A DNA stretch of 64,000 nt. Origin: Collinsella sp944321445 (GTDB taxonomy: Bacteria > Actinomycetota > Coriobacteriia > Coriobacteriales > Coriobacteriaceae). Positions 16,673 through 24,694 of this stretch are shown one piece after another. The DNA lies in assembly GCF_030371825.1 (NCBI RefSeq), contig NZ_JAUDDM010000010.1, one strand, 5' to 3'. The position numbers were made by a program, and so were the translations under genes. The notes beneath the pieces are model-generated. The model ran no database searches. It saw only the letters and a program-made list of their open reading frames with translations, and was not told where the DNA came from. Each line of letters opens with the position of its first letter. Within the stretch, counting starts at the first letter, position 1.

Positions 16673-19255
16673 ATGGGTAAGCACATCCGGTTGGAGTCCG
16701 TGGGCTACAACGCCATGGTTGTTGGGGAGAACGGCTCTGCGTCTATCGATCCGCTGGACGCAACGTCGATTGGCGGGGGCGGCTACGCCACGACCTATCG
16801 CGTGCCAGCCCAGCCCGGCCTGCCGGTTGGTGGCATCCTTAAGGTGTTCGAGCTCGACTCAGGGAAGTGCCAAGAGGGTGAGCGACTCCGCCGCAAGCAG
16901 GGGTGGGGCGCCCTGTACGACGAGTACAACATGCTTTGCGCACTGGGTGGGCTCGACGGCCACGTGCCAGAGGCCTACGCGTGCGGGTTCTTCGTGGTCG
17001 ACGATGGAGTTGGCGGCCTCACGTACAGCCCCGCCTTCCTCATGGAGGAGATTGGCGACCCCGCCGAAAGGCTCGACGAGGTTCTGCGTGAGCACCTCAA
17101 GCCGTTCGAGGCGGGTCAGGTCGCGACGTTCGGCCTGCGGATGCTCGATGTGCTCGACCTGCTCGCCGATGAAGGGATCTCCCATGCCGACCTATCACCT
17201 AGGAACGTGTACGTGCGACGCTCTTCGGATGACGAGGTCTTCGAGTGGGTCTACCTGATTGACTTCGGCCAGTCGAAGTATACGGCCAAAGAAGTGACGC
17301 CTTCGTTTGTTCCGGGCGTGCGCCCGCGTATGGGTACGGTGGAGTACTGCGCTCCGGAGTCGATCCCCAGGCTCGCGCCGCGAGAGGGGGATTCGGACGT
17401 CTGTCGCGAGCACGACGAACTGTACGGCATGCGCAACGATCCCGCGGTCGATCTTTGGTCGCTTGGAGCCCTGATGTACCTGCTCGCGCTGCGCAAGGCA
17501 CCGAGGTATTCGGTGAGCTACGCCAAGCGCGGTAAAGTTTCTGGCTTCTGGCGCGGAGACGTGAAGCTCGAGGACGACGATGCGCTTCGCGTGTTGATCG
17601 AGGAAAAGCGTGACAGCCTGAGCCTCCCGGGCTATATGGATGGGGAGCGAGAGCTGCTGCTGAGTCAGGCGATTGCGCTCTGCACCGCTTGGGACCCGCG
17701 CGATCGCGACCGCCTCCACATCCGTCGCCTGCTCAAGCGGGTGGCGGAGGGCGCGGGTGACGAACGCTTTCAGCAGATGACGTACGTGTCCGAGATTACG
17801 CCAGCGCTCGAGGATGAGGATGGCTCAGAGCGCGGCTCCCACGTCGAGGCCGGCTCCGTGTTCGCCGGCGTGTACAAGCTGACTGCCCCCGACGGCATGC
17901 CGTTCTCGAACGCGGGGGCCGACCTGCTCGTTTTCGGCGGCAGCGAGCAGGCCGTGGACATCCGTAATTACCGCTACCGCGGCGTGTCGTACGCTGCCGA
18001 GCACGTGGGACCGCGCTACGACATGAGCAACGCCGGGTGGGGCGTGAAGGGGCGGCAGTTCGATTCTCCCTGGCAGAGCGTCAGGATCGTCGACTTTTTG
18101 ACCGAGGTCCGGCCCGCGACGACGCGCGCGTGGTTCGCGGGTTGCGCGCGTCTTACCGAGCTGCTGCACATCGACCGGCTGAACACCTCCGCGGTGACGG
18201 ACATGCAGTTCATGTTCGCGGAGTGCTCGTCGCTCGCCGAGCTCGACGTCTCCGGCTTCGACACCTCGAGCGCGACTGACATGTCGGGGATGTTCTCCGA
18301 ATGTCCCTCGCTCGCCGGGCTCGACGTCTCCGGCTTCGACACCTCGAGCGCGACCGACCTGAGATTCATGTTCCACGGCTGCTCGTCGCTCGTGTCTCTC
18401 GACGTCTCCGGTTTCGATACCTCAGCGGCGACGAGTATGTCGGGGATGTTTGACCGTTGTTCTTCGCTCGCCGCGCTCGACGTCTCCGGCTTCGACACCT
18501 CGTCCGTCACCGATATGTCCTGGATGTTCAAGGACTGCTCTTCGCTCGTCTCCCTCGATGTCTCCGGCTTCAGGACGGGCTCCGTCACCGACTTCCAGTC
18601 CATGTTCGAGGGCTGTTCTTCCCTTCGGGCCCTCGACGTCTCGGGGTTCGACACGTCCTCGGCAACGAATATGTCTTGGATGTTCTCCAAGTGCTCGGCG
18701 CTCACGGCACTCGACGTCTCCGGCTTTGCGACGGGTTCCGTTACCGATTTCCTGTTCATGTTTGACGGCTGCTCGTCGCTCGAGAATCTTGATGTTTCTG
18801 GTTTTAACACCTCGGCAGGGACGGACATGTCGGGGATGTTTTCCGACTGCTCGTCGCTCGCCGCGCTCGATGTCTCCGGCTTCAGGACGGGCTCCGTCAC
18901 CGACTTCCAGTCCATGTTCGATGGTTGCTCTTCGATTGCGTTCCTCGACGTCTCCGGTTTCGACACCTCTGCGGCGACGAGGCTCAACCACATGTTTTAC
19001 GGCTGTGGCAAACTCACGTCCCTCGACGTCTCGGGCTTCAGGACGCAGCACGTCGAGTCGTTCGAATCGATGTTCGACGGCTGCTCGTCGCTCGCCGTGC
19101 TCGACGTCTCCGGCTTCGAGGCCTCGAGCGCGACCGACCTGAGCTCCATGTTCATGTGCTGCGGCTCGCTCGTGAATCTCAATGGGTGGCCGTTTCCAAT
19201 TCCCGAAGGTGCCAATACTACCAACATGTTCGAGGGCTGTGCGGCGCGGCAATAA
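16673..19255 (+). CDS. second Hanks-type kinase fused to a BspA-like (DUF285) array
   Basis: 860 aa, paralogue of the preceding gene with a nearly collinear N-terminal half. Gly loop IGGGGYATTY (33-42), Lys57 in GGILKVFE, catalytic loop HADLSPRN (171-178), DFG (197-199), GTVEYCAPE. A single cap module is followed by about 15 DUF285 repeats of 26 residues (LDVSGFDTSSATDMSGMF and variants). The protein ends soon after the array with an NMFEGC unit, without the roughly 55-residue tail of the first kinase. No signal peptide or membrane segment is visible. A leader motif (TGCGGTTGCAG, 16639-16649) before it is shared with the next gene. The gap to the first kinase is 39 bases. Ligand and substrates are unknown. 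Confidence 0.92.
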   Translation: MGKHIRLESVGYNAMVVGENGSASIDPLDATSIGGGGYATTYRVPAQPGLPVGGILKVFELDSGKCQEGERLRRKQGWGALYDEYNMLCALGGLDGHVPEAYACGFFVVDDGVGGLTYSPAFLMEEIGDPAERLDEVLREHLKPFEAGQVATFGLRMLDVLDLLADEGISHADLSPRNVYVRRSSDDEVFEWVYLIDFGQSKYTAKEVTPSFVPGVRPRMGTVEYCAPESIPRLAPREGDSDVCREHDELYGMRNDPAVDLWSLGALMYLLALRKAPRYSVSYAKRGKVSGFWRGDVKLEDDDALRVLIEEKRDSLSLPGYMDGERELLLSQAIALCTAWDPRDRDRLHIRRLLKRVAEGAGDERFQQMTYVSEITPALEDEDGSERGSHVEAGSVFAGVYKLTAPDGMPFSNAGADLLVFGGSEQAVDIRNYRYRGVSYAAEHVGPRYDMSNAGWGVKGRQFDSPWQSVRIVDFLTEVRPATTRAWFAGCARLTELLHIDRLNTSAVTDMQFMFAECSSLAELDVSGFDTSSATDMSGMFSECPSLAGLDVSGFDTSSATDLRFMFHGCSSLVSLDVSGFDTSAATSMSGMFDRCSSLAALDVSGFDTSSVTDMSWMFKDCSSLVSLDVSGFRTGSVTDFQSMFEGCSSLRALDVSGFDTSSATNMSWMFSKCSALTALDVSGFATGSVTDFLFMFDGCSSLENLDVSGFNTSAGTDMSGMFSDCSSLAALDVSGFRTGSVTDFQSMFDGCSSIAFLDVSGFDTSAATRLNHMFYGCGKLTSLDVSGFRTQHVESFESMFDGCSSLAVLDVSGFEASSATDLSSMFMCCGSLVNLNGWPFPIPEGANTTNMFEGCAARQ

Positions 19256-19295
19256 CTGGTTGGGCGTGCAGCTTGCATTAAGCCAACCGTTTGCC

Positions 19296-19306
19296 TGCGA
19301 TTGCAG
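19296..19306 (+). promoter_or_regulatory. TGCGRTTGCAG leader motif, copy 2
   Basis: TGCGATTGCAG, then GT and GGAGAGGA at the same distances as in copy 1 at 16639. It lies 23 bases before the start of the FHA gene at 19330. Confidence 0.4.
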
Positions 19307-19329
19307 GCCGTTTGGGAGAGGATTACACA

Positions 19330-20436
19330 ATGGCAGAAGCGCTCAAGACATTCGTCAAGGCGTTTTGCAGGGAGTTCTCGGGTGTACCCGAGTACCACGT
19401 GCTCGCCTCGTATGACAACGCTGTCAAGTCGAAGTACGACGCGAGCCGCGTCTACCGCTTGTCGCCCCAAGAGGAGCTCTTCCGGGCGCAACGGAGCTTT
19501 TCTGCGACGTCGGGGTATTCGTCGTTTGCGAATCTGGTCCGCGACCGCACGGCGCACGGTTCGCGCGTGGCCAAGCTGCTGGACGAGAACGTGCGTGATG
19601 CCGCACATGAACTCGAGGCGACGGGTCGGATCTTTTTGAACATCAATCTGTGGGATGAGCTCAAGGCGAGCTTTGTCAGGACCGATGCGTTTCGTGCGGC
19701 GTTCGACGAGGCGCTCCGAGCCGATGACCTCGCCTACGATTTAGTGGGTTTTTGGCAGGCCATCGACGACGAGGCGGGGCGGTTAGATATGGTGCTCGCC
19801 GATAACGTCGAGATCATTAAGGACGTGCAGCGCGGGGTAATCGCGGCGTGCGTGTACGCGAGCTTGGCCGGCGCGCGCGACAACCGCCAGGAGATGGGTT
19901 TTGCCCTGCGCGAAACGCCGGTGGTTGCCAAGGGGGCCGTCCCCGTCGCCGTGGATGCTGTGCCGCGGGAGGCCCAGCTGGTACCCGTCGTGATGGCCGG
20001 TCCTGATCCGCTCGACTACGCGACGCAGCTCGACGACGGCGCGCGGACGGCGGCCGTCTACCGCTTTTCGGAGTCACAGGGCGCGCGCATCGGCCGCGAG
20101 GATCGCGCGTGGTGCGCCGGCAGTGGGCGCTGCCCGATTGTTACCCGTGCGGCGTACGCCTCGCGGCATCACTGCGAGATCACGTTTGTCCACGGGCGCT
20201 GGACGGTTGCCGATGTGGGCACTGATGGACAGGGCAGCATGTACGGTACGCTGGTGACGCCGGCCGATCTGGAGGCGCTACCGGTGCTGCTGCAGGGCGA
20301 CAGCTGCGAGCTGCACCATGGCGATCTCATTTGCATCTTTCCGCGGCGTGTGCTGCCCGGCGACTACTGTGCCGCCAACTTTTCGTGGGCGTCCCATACC
20401 CGCGACGAGAATTACCGGTTCGAAGTGCTCGGATAA
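19330..20436 (+). CDS. FHA domain protein with uncharacterised N-terminal domain
   Basis: 368 aa. The C-terminal 120 residues form a probable FHA domain: ARIGREDRAW, an Arg-His step in YASRHHCEITF, and a WTVADVGTDGQGSMYGTLV stretch in place of the common SxNG. The N-terminal 200 residues are charged and mostly helical in appearance (MAEALKTFVKAFCREFSG) and match nothing I recognise. The ATG at 19330 has GAGAGGA upstream; the earlier in-frame ATG at 19291 does not. It lies between the second kinase and the PP2C gene. By analogy with kinase/FHA/phosphatase sets elsewhere it is a likely phosphopeptide reader. Confidence 0.8.
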   Translation: MAEALKTFVKAFCREFSGVPEYHVLASYDNAVKSKYDASRVYRLSPQEELFRAQRSFSATSGYSSFANLVRDRTAHGSRVAKLLDENVRDAAHELEATGRIFLNINLWDELKASFVRTDAFRAAFDEALRADDLAYDLVGFWQAIDDEAGRLDMVLADNVEIIKDVQRGVIAACVYASLAGARDNRQEMGFALRETPVVAKGAVPVAVDAVPREAQLVPVVMAGPDPLDYATQLDDGARTAAVYRFSESQGARIGREDRAWCAGSGRCPIVTRAAYASRHHCEITFVHGRWTVADVGTDGQGSMYGTLVTPADLEALPVLLQGDSCELHHGDLICIFPRRVLPGDYCAANFSWASHTRDENYRFEVLG

Positions 20437-20449
20437 ATGCGGACGCGCG

Positions 20450-20459
20450 GTTGCACAAC
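20450..20459. promoter_or_regulatory. GTTGCACAAC near-palindrome before the PP2C gene
   Basis: One-base variant of the GTTGCGCAAC palindrome found at 8967 and 21600. It lies 61 bases before the PP2C start, in the same relative position. Confidence 0.35.
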
Positions 20460-20520
20460 GCGTGCGATTCGCATGGGGAGAATCGGGTTGTACGGTCCGT
20501 TGAATTGAAAGGACACAGCC

Positions 20521-21585
20521 ATGCATAACCACGAATGCAAGCAGCTGGGTGGTGCCGGGTTCGAGTTGGGTGCCGCGGTGGAGGACGTGCCGAGGGCAGA
20601 CGAGCCCGGTGTCATGCTCGCCGCGTTCATAGCTCCTGCCCTGTACGACGAGTTGTCTGATGGCGATGCGCCCGACTGCAACGATGCGCTTGGACACGAC
20701 AGTTCACCCGCGTTGTGCGGCAGCTCTCCGCATCTCGCCGAATTTGTTGACAAGTCGCTTCATGGCGCGGTGCCGCAGGAAGCTTCTGTCGAACGGCGTC
20801 CTGCCGAAGACGCTTTCGACATGTCCAATTTTGCACTCGTTATGGCATCCTCAAGCGAGCGCGGCGCTCGTCTGGGCAACGAGGACAGCGCTTGGTATGG
20901 AGACGACGTTGCCTGCGTCAGCGATGGGATCGGCGGTGCTCCGTTTGGCGACGTCATGGCCAAGCTGTGCTGTGGGGCGTTTAGCGAGGCTTGGCGATCT
21001 GCCCTCGGCGCCGTCGGGGATGCGGCGGAGCGCTGGGGGCTCGGCGAGTGGTGCATGTACCAGGCGTTCGCCTCGGTGGACGCATTTGTGAGCAAGGCGT
21101 CGTCCTGCCTGGGCGAGGGATCCGGTGCGACGCTGGTCACCGTTGCCGCGTACGGCAGGGAGCTTGTGTTCGGCAGAATGGGCGACTCGACTGCCTACAT
21201 TCTGCACGACGACGGCGAGCTTACGCACGTGTTCGGTGACGATCACGGTCGCAACTCGGCAGGAGGCAACGCACTGCGCACGGCGATGGGCTACCACGTG
21301 TTGCAAAACGGCGGCCAGGCTTCTCTGCAGACGGCGTGCGTGCCAATGCACGATGGGATGAAGGTCCTCCTGTGCAGCGATGGCGTGTGGGACCAGCTTC
21401 CCGCGGCGCGTATCGCCGAGCTGCTCTTCCGTAATGATGACCCGCGCGCGGCGGCGCGCGGCATCGTCCTCGAGGCGGCGGAGGCTGGCGGCGGCCGGAG
21501 TGACAACGCGACGGCGGTCGTGATCGGCGTGCGCCGCAACGAGGAATTGGGCAGGCAACAGACGCCGTGGATTTCGGCGTGGTGA
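20521..21585 (+). CDS. PP2C-type serine/threonine protein phosphatase
   Basis: 354 aa. The PP2C domain runs from about residue 102 to 340: RLGNEDSAWYGDD, VSDGIGGAPFGD (metal aspartate and DGxGG), GSGATLVTV, GRMGDSTAYI, LLCSDGVWD and GGRSDNATAVVI. All metal-binding aspartates expected of a Mn/Mg-dependent phosphatase are present. The first 100 residues are an acidic, low-complexity extension; a shorter start at ATG 20821 would remove it, but only the ATG at 20521 has a clear AAAGGA site. As the only phosphatase of the cluster it is the natural antagonist of the two kinases. Confidence 0.9.
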   Translation: MHNHECKQLGGAGFELGAAVEDVPRADEPGVMLAAFIAPALYDELSDGDAPDCNDALGHDSSPALCGSSPHLAEFVDKSLHGAVPQEASVERRPAEDAFDMSNFALVMASSSERGARLGNEDSAWYGDDVACVSDGIGGAPFGDVMAKLCCGAFSEAWRSALGAVGDAAERWGLGEWCMYQAFASVDAFVSKASSCLGEGSGATLVTVAAYGRELVFGRMGDSTAYILHDDGELTHVFGDDHGRNSAGGNALRTAMGYHVLQNGGQASLQTACVPMHDGMKVLLCSDGVWDQLPAARIAELLFRNDDPRAAARGIVLEAAEAGGGRSDNATAVVIGVRRNEELGRQQTPWISAW

Positions 21586-21599
21586 CGATGGGTGCTCGG

Positions 21600-21609
21600 G
21601 TTGCGCAAC
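21600..21609. promoter_or_regulatory. GTTGCGCAAC palindrome before the FhaA-like gene
   Basis: Same palindrome, with the same GGGG extension, as at 8967. It lies 63 bases before the start at 21673. Confidence 0.4.
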
Positions 21610-21672
21610 GGGGCGATTGAGTGCTGGCACACTAGCCTCGACGACTAGCAGTCAACCAGAAAGGACGTCGCC

Positions 21673-22833
21673 ATGAAGTACAGCAACAGCCATCGCAGCA
21701 ACCGCGCCTACGCCTCCTCCGGCACCAAGCTCGACGCCGTCGAGCGCAGGTTCGTCCGCCTGTTCGACACCATCTCGTACGCCCATCCCATTATCAAGTT
21801 CCGCTTGTGGGTCGCCGGCCGGCGCGGCGGCGACTCAGTGGTCGCGCCCGCGCCGAGCGCGATCATCGACGCGATTGTGTCCAAGGCGATTGATGGGCTG
21901 GTCGACTGGGGCGGCGGCGTGACGGGTATCCAGTGCCCCGATTGCTTTGAGGTCCAGGTACCCACGTCCGCGTGGCGGATGTACTATGGGCACGGCGCCG
22001 CGGAGATCTGTGCGCGCATCGAGGCCGCGGTCCAGGCTAAGCTGCACCGCAAGTTCGGATTCGACTCGTTGCCGCACGTGAGCATCTGCCCGACCATGGC
22101 GCTGCTTGACGGCGAGCTCATCGTGAAGGCCTCCTACTTCGATACGCCGAGCGAGCGGACGGATGCGCCGGCGGTCGAGCCGCAATGGGGTCGCGGTGCC
22201 GCTGCCTGCGACGTCGAGGCGGCGGGTGCCGCTGCGACGGTCCGTCTGGACGGACGGGCGTCGGCACCGACAGTCGATGCAGTCGACGAGGCACGGGATG
22301 CGTGCGACGAGGTCACCGGGGACGTGGCTGCCGCGGTTGCTGACGCGGGGGACGCTCACGATGGCGGCGAGGCGAACGTCGAAGATACGCCTGGCGAGGA
22401 TGTGCAAACGGCTAAGCAGGACGTCCTCGAGGCTCCGTCCCTTACTCCTTGCCTCATGACGATGGCTCCCGCCGGCACCTTGGCGTTCGGTCGCAGGCGC
22501 TATCCGCTCCGCGACGGCATGACGGTCGGCGTCAAGCGCGGCGACGGTCCCGAGCAGGCGGATATCATGCTGCCGTACTCCGAGGATTTTTACCTGGTGT
22601 CCCGCCGGCACGGGCGTCTTGCCTACGATGCGGCGCAGGGAGCATGGCACTTTGAGCAGCTGGGCCCCAACGGCACCACGGTGGTGCGCGACGGGCGGAT
22701 CGTGGCGACACTCGAGCGGGGCGACTCCGCGGTGCTGCGCGACGGCGACGGCCTGCTGTTTGCCGGCGCACGTCAGCAGGTGTCCTTCCTGTTGCTCTCC
22801 GAGGGCCGTACAGTTTGTCTCGGCGCGGCGTAG
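21673..22833 (+). CDS. FHA domain protein with FhaA/DUF3662-like N-terminus
   Basis: 386 aa in three parts. Residues 1-160 resemble the N-terminal domain of actinobacterial FhaA (DUF3662): KFRLWV, then FEVQVPTSAWRMYYGHGAAE, KLHRKFGFDSLPHVSI and GELIVKASYF. An acidic Ala/Asp-rich linker covers about 160-265. A C-terminal FHA domain follows, with VGVKRGDGPEQADIML, SRRHGRLAY and QLGPNGTTV. FhaA of mycobacteria and streptomycetes is a substrate or partner of PknA/PknB-type kinases at the cell wall; a similar role is inferred, and the N-terminal match is by eye only. The SD is GAAAGGA. Confidence 0.75.
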   Translation: MKYSNSHRSNRAYASSGTKLDAVERRFVRLFDTISYAHPIIKFRLWVAGRRGGDSVVAPAPSAIIDAIVSKAIDGLVDWGGGVTGIQCPDCFEVQVPTSAWRMYYGHGAAEICARIEAAVQAKLHRKFGFDSLPHVSICPTMALLDGELIVKASYFDTPSERTDAPAVEPQWGRGAAACDVEAAGAAATVRLDGRASAPTVDAVDEARDACDEVTGDVAAAVADAGDAHDGGEANVEDTPGEDVQTAKQDVLEAPSLTPCLMTMAPAGTLAFGRRRYPLRDGMTVGVKRGDGPEQADIMLPYSEDFYLVSRRHGRLAYDAAQGAWHFEQLGPNGTTVVRDGRIVATLERGDSAVLRDGDGLLFAGARQQVSFLLLSEGRTVCLGAA

Positions 22834-22911
22834 AGTCCTCGCGCTGCTCGGGCGGAGCATTTGCCCGGGCGGCGTTGTCATCGAGTCTGCTTTTGTGAGA
22901 AAGGATGTCCG

Positions 22912-23946
22912 ATGATGAAGTCCTCTTTGGTATACGCGGCAATTTACGAGATGCAACCAGTCGCCAGTGAGGCGTTTGCCGAGGATTGCGCCACTCTTGC
23001 CGTATTCGGTGCCGCGCCGTGGGATTGCACACGCTCTAGCTACGCGGAGGGAAACGTGCTGTATCGGCTCGAGCTCCTCTCCGGCCCCTTCAAGGTCCCG
23101 GCGATGGGGTACGCGACAATCGTCGAGCCAGCAAACGATCCGGAGTTGCCCGATGCCAACAGTGTGCGCTGGGAGCAGCCGTGGCGCAGCGTCATGCGCG
23201 CGGTCGTCACCGCGCCCATAGCTCCGGTAAGCATGCGAGGATGGTTTGCTGGCTGTCAGGAGCTACAGCGTATCGAGGGCCTCTCGCTGATTGACACATC
23301 GCATGTCACGAGCATGGCGTGCTTGTTTGCCATGTGTTCGTCACTGCAGGCTCTGGACGTCTCCCATTTCAACACCTCGCAGGTAACCGACATGAGCAGC
23401 ATGTTCAACGGGTGCAGCGAGTTGGTCGCACTCGACGTATCGGGGTTTGACACTGCGCACGTTCGCGATTTCACATCGATGTTCGCGAGCTGTTCAAAGT
23501 TCACGCGGCTCGACGTAACGGGATTTGACACCTCGTCTGCCGCCACCATGTCGAACATGTTTAGCAGGTGTTACGGGCTTAGAGAGCTCGACCTTTCTCG
23601 GTTTGAGACGGCTGGCGTGCGGCGCATGTGCGGGATGTTCTGGGATTGCGTGGAGCTGGAATGGGTCGACTTGTCGAGATTCGACACCTCTGCCGTGCGT
23701 GACTTCTTCCTCATGTTCACCGGTTGTAGGAGCCTGACGAGCCTGGATATATCTTCGTTCGACTTCTCGTCCGCTAAGAACATGAACTCGATGTTCCGCG
23801 ACTGCGCGAAGCTGCGGCATCTGGCGCTGCCTGATATGCCCATTCGCTGGGCGGACACGGTTAAGATGCGGCGTGCTCTCGAGGGCTGTGACGCCTTGGA
23901 CGAGGAGTCACGTGCTGCCGCAGCTCGTATCGGCCTTGAGGCATAG
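22912..23946 (+). CDS. BspA-like (DUF285) repeat protein with cap domain
   Basis: 344 aa. Residues 1-115 form a cap module related to those in the two kinases (ATLAVFG, WEQPWRSV, MRGWFAGCQEL). About nine DUF285 repeats follow (LDVSHFNTSQVTDMSSMF, LDVSGFDTAHVRDFTSMF). There is no kinase domain, signal peptide or membrane segment. The start is ATG 22912 or 22915, both close to an AAGGA site. It ends the cluster; the next gene is on the opposite strand. It could bind the same ligands as the kinases and act as an adaptor or decoy, which is speculation. Confidence 0.85.
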   Translation: MMKSSLVYAAIYEMQPVASEAFAEDCATLAVFGAAPWDCTRSSYAEGNVLYRLELLSGPFKVPAMGYATIVEPANDPELPDANSVRWEQPWRSVMRAVVTAPIAPVSMRGWFAGCQELQRIEGLSLIDTSHVTSMACLFAMCSSLQALDVSHFNTSQVTDMSSMFNGCSELVALDVSGFDTAHVRDFTSMFASCSKFTRLDVTGFDTSSAATMSNMFSRCYGLRELDLSRFETAGVRRMCGMFWDCVELEWVDLSRFDTSAVRDFFLMFTGCRSLTSLDISSFDFSSAKNMNSMFRDCAKLRHLALPDMPIRWADTVKMRRALEGCDALDEESRAAAARIGLEA

Positions 23947-24015
23947 GCTGTGTCCCAAAAGGGTTCAGAACTGAGGCTGCGGGGCACGGCGGGAGGGCAG
24001 TTCCGCCCCCGCAGG

Positions 24016-24678
24016 CTACTTGACCAGCTGCAGGAGTTCTTCGGGATGGTCGATAATCCAGTCGGCGCCAGAGGCTGCCAGTTCGGTGCGGCCTCGAAAG
24101 CCCCAGGTGACGCCGACGACGGGAAGGCCGGCGTTGTGGCCGGTCGCCACGTCGACGCTGGAATCGCCCACGTAGAGCGTGCGCGCGGGGTCCGCGCCGA
24201 GCTCTTCAAGCAGGCGCTTGGTGATACCCGCGTCCGGTTTGGGTGGGAAAGGATCCACGTGTCCCTGCACGTACGCGAAGCGCCCCTCGCCAAAGTAGCG
24301 CTCAACAAGCGGCGCAGCCGCCGCGTGGTCCTTGTTGGTCAGCACAGCGAGGGTCAAGCCGCACCCCAACAGTCCGTCGAGCATATCCGTCACACCGCAA
24401 TACGGAGCCGTGTGATCCTCCTTATGCTGCGCATAATACGTGCGAAATTGCTCCAGCGCCCGCTCACACACGACGGCATCGCCGGCTAATTCCGCCGGCA
24501 CAATGCGCTCGATAAGCTTGAAGACGCCGTTTCCCACCTTAAAGCGATAGGCATCGATCGAAAACTCGGGCCATCCGTTCGCCCGGCACACGTGGTTGCC
24601 GGCGAGCGCGAGGTCCTCGAGCGTGTTGAGCAGCGTTCCGTCGAGGTCGAACACGACATGGTCAAAGCGGCGTGACAT
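24016..24678 (-). CDS. HAD-family phosphatase, phosphoglycolate phosphatase type
   Basis: 220 aa. HAD motifs: DLDGTLLNT (I), LTNKD (II), PFPPKPD lysine, and YVGDSSVDVATG (III/IV). The helical cap between motifs I and II is of the Gph/PGP type. The start at 24678 has GGGAGGAA upstream on the minus strand; the longer reading overlaps hypE. It is last in the hyp operon, 16 bases after hypE. The true substrate cannot be told from sequence. Confidence 0.88.
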   Translation of the reverse strand: MSRRFDHVVFDLDGTLLNTLEDLALAGNHVCRANGWPEFSIDAYRFKVGNGVFKLIERIVPAELAGDAVVCERALEQFRTYYAQHKEDHTAPYCGVTDMLDGLLGCGLTLAVLTNKDHAAAAPLVERYFGEGRFAYVQGHVDPFPPKPDAGITKRLLEELGADPARTLYVGDSSVDVATGHNAGLPVVGVTWGFRGRTELAASGADWIIDHPEELLQLVK

Positions 24679-24694
24679 AATTCCTCCCAATCGC

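Noticed and set aside
12065..23946. DUF285 proteins as surface adhesins
   Set aside because: No signal peptide, lipobox or sorting signal in any of the four, and two carry an intracellular kinase domain.
7746..23946. Type VI secretion regulatory module (kinase, FHA, PP2C)
   Set aside because: No Tss structural gene is present and the organism looks Gram-positive.
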